A stretch of 64,000 nucleotides of DNA from Rachycentron canadum (lineage: Eukaryota > Chordata > Actinopteri > Carangiformes > Rachycentridae). The stretch covers positions 10,910,722-10,974,721 of the forward strand of contig CM076669.1 of the NCBI GenBank assembly GCA_038496675.1, written 5' to 3'. Numbering within the stretch: the first letter of the stretch is position 1; each line of letters begins with the position of its first letter. This document shows, one piece after another, positions 1 through 12,359 of this stretch. A program made the translations under genes and the position numbers. The notes under the pieces are model-generated. The model ran no database searches, was not told the DNA's origin, and worked only from the letters and a program-made list of their open reading frames with translations.

Positions 1-40
<40 letters not shown>
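1..40. repeat. (AT)n microsatellite at window edge
   Basis: Uninterrupted AT dinucleotides from the first base, inside strip2 intron 8; the true length may extend to the left. Confidence 0.97.
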
Positions 41-42
<2 letters not shown>

Positions 43-277
43 TTTGATTCTATTGAATTGCATTAAGCATCTTGTGAATTGATTAATCACTTATCTTGAT
101 CACCATCCCCCCCCCCCCCCCCCCAAGGTCTGCGTTTGCTGCTCTCAAATATGTGCCATTTGTGACTTGTGACTAGAAAAAAAAAAAAAAACTTGCAGCA
201 CTACCTTTATAGCCCAATGAGATTGGCGAGCTGTGTTAACAACCAGGCAAAGACATAAGACATTGTGACCTACGAAC

Positions 278-405
278 CAGTATTGTCTTCCAGAGCAGCA
301 GCAGTACTTTCTTCATGGGGAAGTGTGGGGCATTCATGCTGCAGAACTTGGTCACCATGGTGAAGAGGAGCAGGGCGAAGGGCTCTCCATTGTACAGAGG
401 TGAGC
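278..405 (-). CDS. strip2: strip2 coding exon 8 (last in window)
   Basis: Acceptor TGTCCCCTCAG, 128 nt. It encodes GSPLYNGEPFALLLFTMVTK and then FCSMNAPHFPMKKVLLLLWK. The donor is placed after ACAATACTG (GTTCGT, weak) because STRIP1/2 have KTVL or KVVM followed by CTLGGFE here in phase 0. The following exon is outside the window. Confidence 0.88.
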
Positions 406-670
406 CTGAGGGGACAAAGGTTAAAGCCAATGTTTTTGGATTGTGTATATGGATCTATGGGTATAACTGCAAAGTACATTACCTCATGTATTTCAAGATG
501 TTAAATGACACACACCTAACTCATTCTTAAAGGCCTCTCTGACTGTTACCCACTCAGGTCGGTCGTCCTCTGTTTGAACTCTAATAGTCTCCACCATTAG
601 GTACATGATGCTCAGTAACACTCTGCAAGGAATAAAAATACACACACAACTCAGCTTGATCGTGTGTGTG

Positions 671-702
<32 letters not shown>

Positions 703-3700
703 AGGCATTTAACTGGTGTCCTGCATAATGATAATGGGCCGAAAAAGGTCTTCATGTACAAGAAACAATAGTATAATGGAGGAGATGGTGAGTAATAATA
801 AATGGTTTGTGCAAGTAGCACTTGGTTTATGCAGTTTGCTTGTACCTCATGTAAGTCAGGTGGTGTTTTGTGCATTAAATGTTTTGTTCGCTCAACAAAG
901 CTTTTCACTTTGTTCAAAATAATTATAATGGGTTTTCAATTTTGTACCAGCAATTATGTGCAAATCTGCTCCTCTAGCCTGTAATTATTTGCAAGTGTTC
1001 ATCTGGGGAATGCACAGACAGAGCTTTGTGCATATGTGACAGTGTGAGTGTGAGTCTGTGTGTGTGTGTGTTGGCCTATTTTGTTCAAAAATCAATTCCA
1101 TTAAGCAAAAGCAAAGAATGAAAATGAGTGTGAGGAAGATGGGACAAAGAATATAATTAAATTCTAGAGCTTAAGGTGTATGTGTATGTGGCCAGATGAC
1201 AGAAAGGTATTTAGGAGAATTGTGAAAAAAAAAAATTGTGAGGAAAAACAGCAAGGCTGGAAGAATGGGAAAATATAGCACACGCACTTCATCTATTTGA
1301 CTTATTGGCTTCCTTCTTACAGAGAAGGTGAACTAGACTGTGAGTGAGGCATCATATTCCTCACCTGAGCTCTGTGCTGTCTGCAAGAGAGATGGCAGGC
1401 TTCCTCACTGCACTGCTGCACGCCTGGCTGTTACTACACACGCACATACACATGTAAATAATGACATTATTTTAGTGGTTATCTAAAAAATGACGAGCAA
1501 GTCTGCACGTCCATGCAATCAAATGCACAACAGGTGAGAATATACATAGAGTATGACGACCTATGAGAAGTACTAATGGCATAAAGATACAGAGGTTTTC
1601 ACACATGCACAAACCAGACTCATTTTCAAGGTGATGCCTTTCTCATGTTTTTAGCATCACCAGCAATGACCTGCAAAGCACTGTGTGTGCATTTGCCTGA
1701 TTGGCTTGCTTACAGTGATTTGCTGTACAGCCTGGTGATAGGACAAGCTGTGCCATGATGCCTCAGAGCAGCTTATGTAACAACAAAGAAGCTCTTGGAT
1801 CCCAACTCAGGCTGACACCAGCAGCAACAAAGCTGACTTCAAGGAGGGGCTGCCGCACCGCGTCCTCAACGGATGGTTTGAAGCATGGATCACAGACGCT
1901 GTGTTTCCTGTATTTGTGCATTTCAGTCACTCTCTGTGTATTTCTAATCCTGCAACCCTCTTCTCTTCTCATTTGACTGAGCCCTTCTTGTTGTAGAAAG
2001 GAGATGGAGGGTTTGGGGGAGGAAACAAGGGATGCACTGAGGGAGCTGGGCTTCAGAAATGGAAGGATTCTGTAGGAAGTTTGATCTTGAAACAAAGAAA
2101 AACACATCATCTCCTTCAGGGCTTGAAGCTATGATCTTTCAGTAACATGAAACCTGCTGCCTTCTGTATGAAAGATAGGAGTTAGGAAGAAAGACTTTCC
2201 TTTATTTAAGAGTCATAATAGCATCTCTACCCTTAATTACAGCCCCCAGCCTTCAATTATTGCTGCAGACCTGCACCCAAGGAGAAAACAAATAAAAAAA
2301 AAATAAAGAGAGAGCTGTGTTGCATCTCTGGCTTGCTTGACCTTTGTGTCCCTTTCTTTTACCATCTATTGTGAGCAGTAAGTGTAAATTCAGTTTAGTA
2401 GTTAAACAAAGTTTTCAATGTGTCAGATAGTGGGCTCAGTGAGCACAACTCACTCTATCTCCATGCTGAGCAGCTCCAGCAGTGCAGTGAAGATGCCCAT
2501 GTCGTAGAGCAGAAACACGTTGTGTCTGGACCAGTGGAGCACATCCACCTCTGTGTCACACTCATCAAACACTCCTGAGGAACAGTGTGAGGAAAATGGG
2601 TTTTTAGATGTGCAATATCTTTCACATTTTCAATTTCTTTTCATTTTAGTTTGGAACTTTTCAGGTTAACAAATAACCTGATGCTTTTAAATTACATATT
2701 ATATTCGCTCATTCACATAATATTTGTGACATTTTCTTTATACTATACATATGTTAAAGTAAAAAGTTATTAGTAAAGTGTGTAGTTTACAGCTTAAATG
2801 AAAAGAACAGGTTAACATAATACTGAACGGTGTTATTATCCATAGTGGCTCAGTCAGTTACTTATATTAGTAACAGGAGACAACATGTGCAGTGAGACAG
2901 GCTTGTTGCTGGCTGTAATGTGTTGGGCCTACGTACCCTGAGCCAGGTACAGAATGGCCCTAGCCACCTTCAGCCTCTTGTCTCTGTCCGTCACCTCCAG
3001 CGCGTCCAGCAGCCTCATCACATACGCCCTCTGCTCCTCCAGCGTCAGCTCGATCCACCTCCTGCCTCGAGCTCCACAGGGGGCACAGCAGAACATCCAA
3101 TTTAATCCGCAGCCATGTTGTCTATTTTTTTTTTTTTTTTTTTGCCGTTTATTTGTCTATTAAAGTGACAGGACAGGGCAGTTATACTTCTTAAAGCCAA
3201 ACTATGCATTTCTTTGTAAACCAGTGTAGTTCTCTCAGCTAATATGGCTAATAGAGCCTGTTATGAGCATAATATGTTAAACTACTGGTTGGCTAAATGA
3301 TAAAAGTCTTTTAAAGTCAGCCAACACACTCAGTAATGTCTGCCCTCCAAAAACTATTTATCTTAAGTTAGCTTACTAACATTAGCTAACTTTACACTTG
3401 TTAGCTCACTCATTGGCTTAATTAGTTATTAGTTACTAGTTATTACTCATTTGATTACTATAGTTGTAATACTAATTTTCTTTCCCCATCAGTCACTTCA
3501 CACTTATTATCTTCCTTATTAGCTTAATGCATTATCACACTTGTTAGCTACTGATAGCTCATACTCATTAGCTCAATATATTATCATACTCGTTAGTGAC
3601 TCAATTGTCAAACTCATTAGCTCACTGGGGTTACTATTTCCTTTTCTAACAGTCACTTTGTTCTCATTATCTTCTGATATTAATACATTATTTAAGCCAT

Positions 3701-6700
3701 AGTGTCATGTACTGTAACGTAAAATGTAATTTTTGGTGACTGCAAATCATTTGAGCTCGACTCTTTTCTTGAACTGGGCAGTCATCACGTTTTAGTGCAT
3801 GTGCAAATATGGAGACAGACGGCTGCTTTGATCTGTCTGTCATTAGTTTTTAACATCATGTTCAGGGCCAATGCATCGGCTCTAGAAATAGCTGAAAGCT
3901 AAAGCAGTGCAGAAGCATACAGAGCAGTGATTAGTGGCATCATGAGGGGAAAAGAGATACACATACAGTATGGACATAAAAAAGGAAGATCAGCAGCACT
4001 GACAAACTACAACAAAAAACACACAGCTAAATAAAATGCAGGCCTTCTCTGGTAAGGATTTTCTCCACTGTGTAAGTCCTCTATTCTTAGACTCTTCATT
4101 TGATTAAGTGGACAGTAATAGGCATTAAGCAGTGAAACATCTTCATGATCAGTGGAGCCCTGATCTTCCTCTTAATATACTCTGACTTGCAATGTCTACT
4201 TAAGTCAGGAAACAAAAACGCTTTCTAATCTCAGCGCTGTCTCCAAAACCATACTTTTCTACAGAGGTCTTAAATTAGACATGTTGTGATAATGACTGTA
4301 ATTTATGTGAGTGATTGATTGGCAATTCATGTGCAGCAGGCAAAAACACTGATGATTGAACTGTCAGTGGCCGTGATCTACACACACTCACACAAAGAGC
4401 ACAAGTCAAATAGGAAAACCACGTTTGACAGCTAACATACAAAGCTCACTGAACACACAGAGACACACTAATGAAAAGTCTGCAAAGCAAAGACACAGCT
4501 CTGCGCTTTATCTCTGTAAAACAGCAGTCAGAGAAGCTCTCATCTAATCCTGCTATTCATTACCACTCAGCTTGGAGAGGAGGTGTCAGATAAAGGAGGA
4601 CGGAGCTCGTCTTGCTCTTTTTTTAACTCCAAATGGAGAGATTTTTTTAATCTATGATGTGTGTCGCAGAGACTTGAGACCTTTGTGTCTTCTTGTTTAT
4701 TCTCAGTGTTTTGCCACACATTTTCAAAATGATTTGTCTTTCAGTCTCAGAGAAAAAGGATATTGAAAGTATTTGCACTAGATGGATGAGAATGACAATA
4801 AATGATAAAGCCTTTCTATTTTAGTGTAAGAAATATTGATTATTTTCACAAGAAAAAAAGGCATTTAACAATAAGAAAACTGCATGAGATATTTTGTTCT
4901 AGTATCTCCAGTAAAGAAACCCTGTATTAAAACCTCATCTCATCGGACTGACAATAATACCAAGGTCCATGGAAAAGCTGCTTGTTCTTGGTAACCAATA
5001 ATTAATCACATAGTTGGGATGGACCCTCCCATCTGTGTCTGTGGGAATATTCATTCTTTGAACAGCTTAAAAGAGCAGAGCAGAGCTGTGTCTGGCCACA
5101 CTCACCTCACACTGGTCAGCTTAGTTAAAAAAACAAACAAAAAAAAAACCACAGCAACTCACAGAAGAGAAACTCTGGCTTGTGTTGCACTTCTGAGGTG
5201 AGAAAAGTGAGCCGAAACACATTGTTTTTACAGTTTTTAGCGTGAAGTTGAGAAATGCAAGTGGATGTTAAAATATAATATTTGTCAGTCTGTTATCGCC
5301 TGTAATTCCCTTCAATATACATTTTATCATGTGTGTACAATGTTGAGAAATCAGTTAACCTTCAATGTCTAACTTAAGAACGCCCTTATCAAGCAGCAAA
5401 ATGGGCCCAGCAGAAGCATTCAGAGCTACACAAAAGCACTCAGTCTTGTTGTGTCAGTCAACAGAGGTCACGCTGGTGGAGGAGCTGTCAAGGACCCAGT
5501 GATAAACACCGGCAACAACAGGCAGCAGCAGCTCCAGTCTACTGGCTGTGGACTTGTATGCATTCGATAAGGTGCAGCAAAGCAGAGTTTTGAGTGTGTG
5601 TTGTGTTTACTTTCTCTACCTCCGAGGCAGTGATGGAGAGGGGAGGGACACACCTAGTACCCTAAAGGTAATCTGAGCCCATTAAGTAGCGTCTCACACA
5701 TACACTTAGTACCATGGCTCCTGAAGTCCTCCTCAAAGTAGTCTCTGTTCAGGGCAAACTCTGGCTCTTCTGTGTAACTGTAGAGTTCTGTGAAGAGAAG
5801 AAAACTTTATATCTGAAGCAATCATTTGACAAACAAGACTTTGAAAGAAAATTAATAAGCCACTATTTTGCTAACGGATTAATCGTCATTTATTGAAGCA
5901 AATGTGCAATAATTTCCTTGTTGCTGCTTCTCTCCAGTATGATGATTTTATGCTCCTCTGGTATTTGGACATTTTGTAGATCAAGCAATTTTCTAACAAG
6001 TAAAACAGTCTAACAATTCGTCACGTTCTCATGCATCTCCTCCTGTTCTCCCAGCAGTCATCACTCCGCGGCCCGGAGGAGCTGTCACAAGAAAGCTGCT
6101 CCATCTCTGCCTGCTTGTGTGTGTGTGTTTGCCAGTGTGACTAACACTCTTGGCAAATCAGCTGCCGCTTGCCATCTACAAGAGGACAATCATTTTGACT
6201 TTATATATCTGCTGTTATTCATCAGTTCTTTCTGCACAGCTGTTGACCCTGAGAAAAAAAAGCCGGTGCTGCAGAGGAATCTAAATTATACACTTGAAAT
6301 AAAGTAAAGTAAAATCAGAAATATCTATCGATTTATGCATCTTTTGGCTGAGTCACATATGAGGCATTACCAAATACACAGATGCTGGAGCCATTCAGCA
6401 GGTCTTGATGTATAATCAGTGCTTTTTAACTACTCATGCAATGTATCGTCTGTCTGAAAAACATGTCAGGACCAGAACATTTTGTTCTGTGTCAGCTTTT
6501 GTCTTTTTTTTTTTTTTTTTTAAAGATAACAATGTTACATAAAATAGCTGAGGAAAACATGAGGATTGTAGATGCAGAATCGGTTTTACAATCAATAGCA
6601 CATTGTAATCTGCATGCCAAGTACAAACCACAGGTATTACTGCAAAAAGTTTTGGGTCTCACATCACAATGCACTAGGACTAATGTTAAAATTTTTTTTT

Positions 6701-7769
6701 AAAGAAGCTTCTTGCAAGTTTGGTCGGTGTTCAGTGTTACCTGAAAGCTCAGCAGTGAGTGTGTCCGTGTCTCCATACTCAAACTCCAGGTTGGGAGACT
6801 CCATGGAGCTCTGTGAAAAAACATAACACACATGAGCATGTACATTATAGTAGGACAGTGAATGCAGCAATCACACACACCCACACTGACAAGCACACAC
6901 AAACAGATACTCAAACACACAATACGCTATTCATATTTTGAAACACCTAAAATTACTCTGGACTGTTTGTGGTCACACACCACCCACACCCTTCAGGCTC
7001 GTTCACAGTTTTGCCTCATCATGAGCATTTTAAAGTTATGATTGGCTGATGGATCTCCAGTCATCTACATGTTTGCTTTCAGATCCTCTTATCCAGCACC
7101 TCTCACAGTTACAAGTGCTCTCTATGGACACACAGAGCTACATTGCCGCTTCAATCAGTGTGACTGAACCGTCAGGGGAGGTTCTACCTAACAAAGCAGT
7201 CCATCCAGCTGGACCAATGAAGCAACAAACGCAGCACCACTGCAAGAAGTGAGGAAAGAGAGGGCGCAGGAGTCAAGGTGGCCCCCAGATTAACTGCTGT
7301 ATCCAAGCGAGGGTCTCTTGACTCTGACTTTAGCCTCACCCTGTGACTAGCACATGCCCACGAGGCAGACTGCACACATTAAGATCCCTGTGAACACTCA
7401 CTGCTACATGTTGTTGCACAAATGCATATTATACCAGCAATTGTTGCATATTCAAACCACACTGGTCCAGACTGTAAGAGCTCAGCTTTTGGGTAGAAAG
7501 CATTTATGTGTTAGCATTATCATTGTTAGAAGGTTAGTATATTGATAATCGCATAGTGCAGTTGTGCCTAAGAACAGCTGCATGTTTTTTTATTACCTTG
7601 ATGACAAAGTGGAATCCAATAAATTTCAACACACACACACACTTCTATCTTTGTGGGGAGGGCACTCATTGACACAATGCATTCACTAGCCATCACAAAT
7701 GAACGTCTAACCCTGAACCAAACCAAAACCTAAACTCCAAACAACCATTTGAAACTGTGTCAGACAGTG

Positions 7770-7800
<31 letters not shown>

Positions 7801-10800
7801 TTCTCCCAGATGTAGGGGAACGGAGAGTGCACATATAATCACAACTCGCCTAAAGCAAGATAATACTGCACAACTAAGAGCCCTACAAACCTGGAAGTAC
7901 AGGCCATACAATAGTTAAAATAAAACCTTGATCAAGGTCTTCTGGTATAAGTCCAACATACAGTATCATAGTGCATAGTGAAACTAATGTCTGATCACTA
8001 TTTAGGACAAATAGGAGCCTAAGAGCAGTAAGGGAATTACCCTGGTAGCACATTTTTTGTGTCTTTATCTTGTGGGAGATGTGAACTGATGAAGTTTGCC
8101 TACAGGGACGATTAAAGATTCATCATGCGTTAATGAGAATTAAGGAACACCACTGGCAGCACTGGCAAGCTCCAAGCTCAGAGTGTTAGATGTGTTTAAC
8201 CCTGTGAAAACTGCCCAAGGACCAGTCCAAGACTGTAAATAAGGATGTGCTCTGAGTCAGCTATCCTGGTTAAATAACTGCTGTGTGTCGTCATGTAACT
8301 GTCTCCTAAAAATACCTGCTGTGACCAAGTCAGCATGAACTGAAATATACAGGCCGTCAGCCGGCGGTTTGTTTATGACACCGAGCCGAAGTAATGCAAT
8401 TTGATGTCATTACTGCACTTGTAAACCAGGAAATGAAAAACCACTTGGGAGCAAAGATGATTCAACAAAATTACCCACAACTCTGAGTGTGGGTAAAGAA
8501 AGCCTGTGGGTCTTTGTGATCAGGTGCAGCATCACTGTCTTAGTGGATGCTCGAAGTTCTGATTGACTGGCTAAAACTCACCAAACCACATTGAGCTGTC
8601 CACATCCTTTATCTCCTCTTTAGCTGGGTACATTACAAATAAAAGGTAAACAACCTAATGTCACCTTTATGTAACGCAGCTTAAGGCTCAATATTGATCC
8701 AGCGGCATGAGGGCAATTAGGAACACCAATTTCAGTATCATCTGTTATGTAATTATGTGCTCAAACCATTAGTCCTCTGAAGAGATTACAGTGTGATGGA
8801 TGGTTTCGTCTGTTTTAGTCATAAACAGGTTATGTTGTCATTTCCCCGCTGTGGGACAAATTAAGGAAATTGAAAGTGGACATTGAAATTAAAGTTGTCG
8901 TCACACACTCTGAAATGCAAAGAGTTACTTGCTCTTTGTGAAAATAATCTTTTGTGGCGACTGCTCTGATCTATTTTCTCATACAGTAAAACCAATGCCA
9001 ATGTAAACTTACTACTGTAATTCAAGTACTATTAAAATGCCTTTTATCATGTGGACTACGCTTTCTCATGAGAAACAACCTCAGATATACAGTAGCTATT
9101 ACACATTTGTTGGGTGATATCATCACTGCAGACAACACCAACATTCATCCACTGCTGCCATCACTACTGACTCTTCCCATTTATCCTGCTGTCCACAGGT
9201 TCAGCGTGGAGGAAACAGGGATAGAAATTCTCAATATTTCCCAATATTGGCTAATGTGTGGAAAATCGAACTAAATGTTTATTTATTCAGTGTACAAGAT
9301 GGCAGACAATTGTGAAAAGTCCCTGTAACAACTTCCCTAAACTCAAGGGAACATCTTCAAACCAACAGACCATCAAAGTTAAATAGGTCAGAAAAAAGCT
9401 CTTATCTGCTACACCATCTTTTTTCATTCATTCTCAACCTCATTCATACTATAGTCTATTTACTCATCTCCCTCTACACATCTCTCCTTTAAAAGGTGAA
9501 CGCACTCGGCTTTTAATAAAAGTAGAAGAGGGAGCTTTTTCAAATGACTCTGGTGATGTCAACATCTTGGCTTGGAGACGTGGCTAAATAGAGTTTGAAA
9601 GAAGTGAGCATTTACCAGACAAGGAGAAACTAAAGAAAAGACAGTAATGATTGCATTATGGGAATCGTAGGAAACAGCATTTTTGGCTCTCGGTGCTATG
9701 AACTAAAATTTACGATATCTCTTTTTAAAGAGCCAACTCTACTTACTCTTTGAACTCTTGAACTATTTTAAATACAGATTAAACCGTAATGTCCGTAATT
9801 GTCCATAACTGCATTGCAATACATTGTTTGTAATTTGTAAAGCCCAAGTTGACCTTGTCAAATAGCTTCTTTTGTTTGACCACAAGTGCAAAACTGAGAA
9901 AGTCAACAAATCCTATCCTCTCATTAGAGAAGATGAAACCAACATATTTTAGGCCTTTTTGCACGGAAAAAAATACCTGAAATTCTGAACTTATTGTCAA
10001 AATAGTTGGCAGTTAATTTCCTGTCACCCAATTCATTGAGTGATCAATTCAAACTGATATAAAAACTGATAAAAAGTGTACGTCCTCATTTCAGAGTCTA
10101 GAAGGAAATGTTTGACAGGACAAGGACGCTTAGGGCTGCTCTTTCCAAACCCAATTGAGACGTCCCTTTAATGTCAAGGATCATCAACACAGACAGCCCT
10201 GCCTCACTCTCTCTCCCTCGCTCCCTTTCCTTCCAATCACCAAACCCTCCTCACCTTGTCTCCCTCGCCTTCCTTTTTTCATCCAGTCTCCCCTCTCTGC
10301 CACCAGCTGATAACGAAAGCCATCCTTACTCCAAACTGGCACAGCGTCTGTGCCCGTACACTCTGCACCACATCAGTGTGCAAATACTGGGCACAATGTC
10401 AGGGCAGACCCCCCCCCCTCCTAACAACATATGCCACACAGACAACAGATGACTGCTCTCAGCACAAATGACGGACAAGTTACATACATGAATGATTCAC
10501 ATTTGAGGTTAATTTCATCCAAATCACAGACAGTGGATCCCAGTTGCAGTGAAGCGAGGCCAGGAAGCATCAACATCAACACATGGCTTTGACATAAAGA
10601 GCTTTCAGTGTCCGTGTCATTCACCCAGTAGACCATCACCAACCCCCCCCCCCCCCCCNNNNNNNNNNNNNNNNNNNNNNNNNNNNNNNNNNNNNNNNNN
10701 NNNNNNNNNNNNNNNNNNNNNNNNNNNNNNNNNNNNNNNNNNNNNNNNNNNNNNNNNNNNNNNNNNNNNNNNNNNNNNNNNNNNNNNNNNNNNNNNNNNN

Positions 10801-12001
10801 NNNNNNNNNNNNNNNNNNNNNNNNNNNNNNNNNNNNNNNNNNNNNNNNNNNNNNNNNNNNNNNNNNNNNNNNNNNNNNNNNNNNNNNNNNNNNNNNNNNN
10901 NNNNNNNNNNNNNNNNNNNNNNNNNNNNNNNNNNNNNNNNNNNNNNNNNNNNNNNNNNNNNNNNNNNNNNNNNNNNNNNNNNNNNNNNNNNNNNNNNNNN
11001 NNNNNNNNNNNNNNNNNNNNNNNNNNNNNNNNNNNNNNNNNNNNNNNCCCACCCACCCACCCCAGAGAGCAGTGAGATGAATATGCTCTAATTCCCTCAA
11101 AACCATTCAGTGTACTCATACAAAAGGTGGAGGGTGTTTATGGACTGGATTTTGTCCCTGGATGAAAGCTTTGTCTGATGTATGTGGGATGAGCAACCCA
11201 GGGATGAAAACCCATCTTTTTGGTAATTTTTTCATGAGGGTATGAATTATAGCTGCATGGCTCTAAAAAGCCCCCATCAGCCTTAATATAAGCCATTCAT
11301 GCCTACAAAGCAGAGCAGACTTACAGCTCCATGCTTCAGAGGGTGAGTCCTAACACTCAAAATCACATCACATTGATAAACTTGATCCACGACTCGTCTC
11401 AGACTCCAAAATGAGCCCAAAGCAGTGTCTTCACATTGGTTTGTCTGACCAAAAATCCAAACCCAATATTCAATTTACACTAATATAAAAGAAAGAAAAG
11501 GGACAAATCCTCACGTTTGAGGATTCAGTTCATTTTCTTTCAATCAACTGATCGATCAATAGTTAAAGCTCTTAAAAACTGTCAGTTGGGAATTAAAGTA
11601 GTTAGTCACAGCAACATCCAAAATGTTATTAAGTCAACCACTGGGTTGATTGATGGGCAGAAGCTTAATCAGCTGTTTTGCTGCTCATATGTTGGATATT
11701 GACATTATCATCTATGGGAGAATGATCTTAATTGATAGGACGAGAGAAGAAGAATCTATGAACATGAACTGAATATGTCGACATGTTTAGTAGTGGTGGT
11801 GTGTCCTGACAGCAGCAGTCACATTCACCACGTTGAGCACCACTGTAGGATGACTGCTGGGTTATTTATAGGAGCCGGTTGCCAAAATAACACCTCGGTG
11901 TCTGTCTGCCTGCCTGTGTGCATGTGTGCAAGCTTTCGAGCCAAGACTGCGACTCCCCGCATGGGAAGGACATTCAGCTGGTCTGAAAGCTCCCCAGCAA
12001 C

Positions 12002-12041
<40 letters not shown>

Positions 12042-12214
12042 CAGTGCGCTCCAACACTATAAGCTGTTGTAGCTGATTGTACACAAACGCCTCTCAGATT
12101 TACCTCCGACTCCTTCTGCTGATCCTTGAACACATCTTTCCCCCTCGGCCTCTGTCTGTCGCCGTTATCGTTAAGGTTATTAATGATAGGTACCTCCATG
12201 TCCTCCGCCTGCAT
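278..12214 (-). CDS. strip2: strip2, striatin-interacting protein 2 (5' part, exons 1-8; runs off left edge)
   Basis: Eight coding exons read from 12214 down to 278: 12104-12214, 6741-6810, 5713-5787, 3071-2937, 2574-2454, 1433-1365, 622-516 and 405-278. They total 816 nt (272 codons) with continuous phase. The product matches the N-terminal third of STRIP2/FAM40B as I remember it. Landmarks are SPNLEFEYGDTD, ELYSYTEEPEF, RLKVARAILYLAQG, CDTEVDVLHWSRHN, NSQACSSAVRKPAIS, SIMYLMVETIR and APHFPMKKVLLLLWK. This is the N1221-type domain of STRIP proteins, cytoplasmic scaffolds of the STRIPAK complex (striatins, PP2A, GCKIII kinases) that affect cell shape and Hippo signalling. STRIP2 is preferred to STRIP1 because of 'DVLHWSR' and the short N-terminus; teleost duplicates could confuse the exact paralogue. 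An in-frame TGA two codons before the ATG fixes the start. About two thirds of the protein (roughly 550 aa) lies left of position 1. Confidence 0.93.
516..622 (-). CDS. strip2: strip2 coding exon 7
   Basis: Acceptor TTCCTTGCAG, 107 nt, donor GTGTGT. It encodes VLLSIMYLMVETIRVQTEDD and then RPEWVTVREAFKNEL, matching STRIP family spacing. Confidence 0.93.
663..702. repeat. Compound (GT)n-(TA)n-(GT)n microsatellite
   Basis: GT, TA and GT dinucleotide runs in strip2 intron 6, about 40 bp from the exon 7 acceptor on the transcribed strand. Confidence 0.95.
1365..1433 (-). CDS. strip2: strip2 coding exon 6
   Basis: Acceptor GTGTGTAG, 69 nt, donor GTGAGG. It encodes DNSQACSSAVRKPAISLADS and then TEL. 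The phase joins exons 5 and 7 exactly. Confidence 0.92.
2454..2574 (-). CDS. strip2: strip2 coding exon 5
   Basis: Acceptor GTTCCTCAG, 121 nt, donor GTGAGT. It encodes VFDECDTEVDVLHWSRHNVF and then LLYDMGIFTALLELLSMEI; nearly identical wording occurs in human STRIP2. Confidence 0.94.
2937..3071 (-). CDS. strip2: strip2 coding exon 4
   Basis: 135 nt ending at donor GTACGT. It encodes GRRWIELTLEEQRAYVMRLL and then DALEVTDRDKRLKVARAILY. The acceptor is placed at CTGTGGAG because this gives the same spacing to the conserved Trp as in STRIP1. An alternative AG six bases downstream would remove two residues. Confidence 0.85.
3360..3690. repeat. Degenerate minisatellite rich in TTAGCT/ACTCATT
   Basis: Variants of TTAGCTNACTCATT recur about ten times. 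A larger unit containing TTTTCTTTCCCCATCAGTCAC and TTATTATC recurs about 170 bp later in diverged form. It lies in strip2 intron 3 and has no coding potential. Confidence 0.6.
5713..5787 (-). CDS. strip2: strip2 coding exon 3
   Basis: Acceptor TCTTCACAG, 75 nt, donor GTACTA. It encodes ELYSYTEEPEFALNRDYFEE and then DFRSH, the conserved block following the LEFEY motif in STRIP1/2. Confidence 0.92.
6741..6810 (-). CDS. strip2: strip2 coding exon 2
   Basis: Acceptor TTTTTTCACAG, 70 nt, donor GTAACA. It encodes SSMESPNLEFEYGDTD and continues to AELS; the STRIP family signature LEFEYxDxD is visible. It begins in phase 0 and ends with one base of a split codon. Confidence 0.93.
7773..7800. repeat. 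(AC)14 microsatellite
   Basis: Perfect AC dinucleotide run in strip2 intron 1. Confidence 0.97.
10659..11047. other. Assembly gap (389 N)
   Basis: A run of N flanked on the left by a 16-nt C homopolymer and on the right by (CCCA)n. It is probably a sequencing or assembly failure in a C/G-rich simple repeat. Apparent open frames across it are artefacts. Confidence 0.98.
12004..12038. repeat. (AC)n microsatellite just inside strip2 intron 1
   Basis: About 35 bp of AC, starting 66 bp downstream (transcript sense) of the exon 1 donor. Confidence 0.96.
12104..12214 (-). CDS. strip2: strip2 coding exon 1 (start codon)
   Basis: 37 codons starting MQAEDMEVPIINN and ending KDQQKESE, followed by donor GTAAAT. 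The human protein has RSQRRESE at the same junction. TGA-AAG-ATG shows an in-frame stop just upstream. A second Met at codon 6 (12199) is a possible alternative start. Confidence 0.88.
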
Positions 12215-12320
12215 CTTTCACGGTTGGCGCGGATCACTTCCTCCTCCGCGGGCAGCGCATACCGGTCCGGTGGAGAGCTGAGACTGCACCGCACCGGGAG
12301 GAGCATCGACTCCGGAGCTT

Positions 12321-12328
12321 TTTATATA
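12321..12328 (-). promoter_or_regulatory. TATA-like box of strip2
   Basis: The minus strand reads TATATAAA inside a GC-rich stretch, about 107 bp upstream of the strip2 ATG. A TATA box here would put the start of transcription near 12290-12300 and give an 80-nt 5'UTR. The surrounding 12200-12460 segment is locally CpG-rich, as expected at a promoter. Confidence 0.5.
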
Positions 12329-12359
12329 CAGCCTGTGCTCCGGAGCTCAAGTTGAGGAT

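Larger units (their letters stand above)
6811..12103 (-). other. strip2: strip2 intron 1 (5.3 kb)
   Basis: No coding exon is recognisable. It contains the assembly gap, two CA microsatellites and a C-homopolymer. Any conserved element inside the gap is invisible here. Confidence 0.75.

Noticed and set aside
10421..11119. Long open frames spanning the N gap on both strands
   Set aside because: They are open only because N codons cannot be stops; the real flanking sequence has no coding character.
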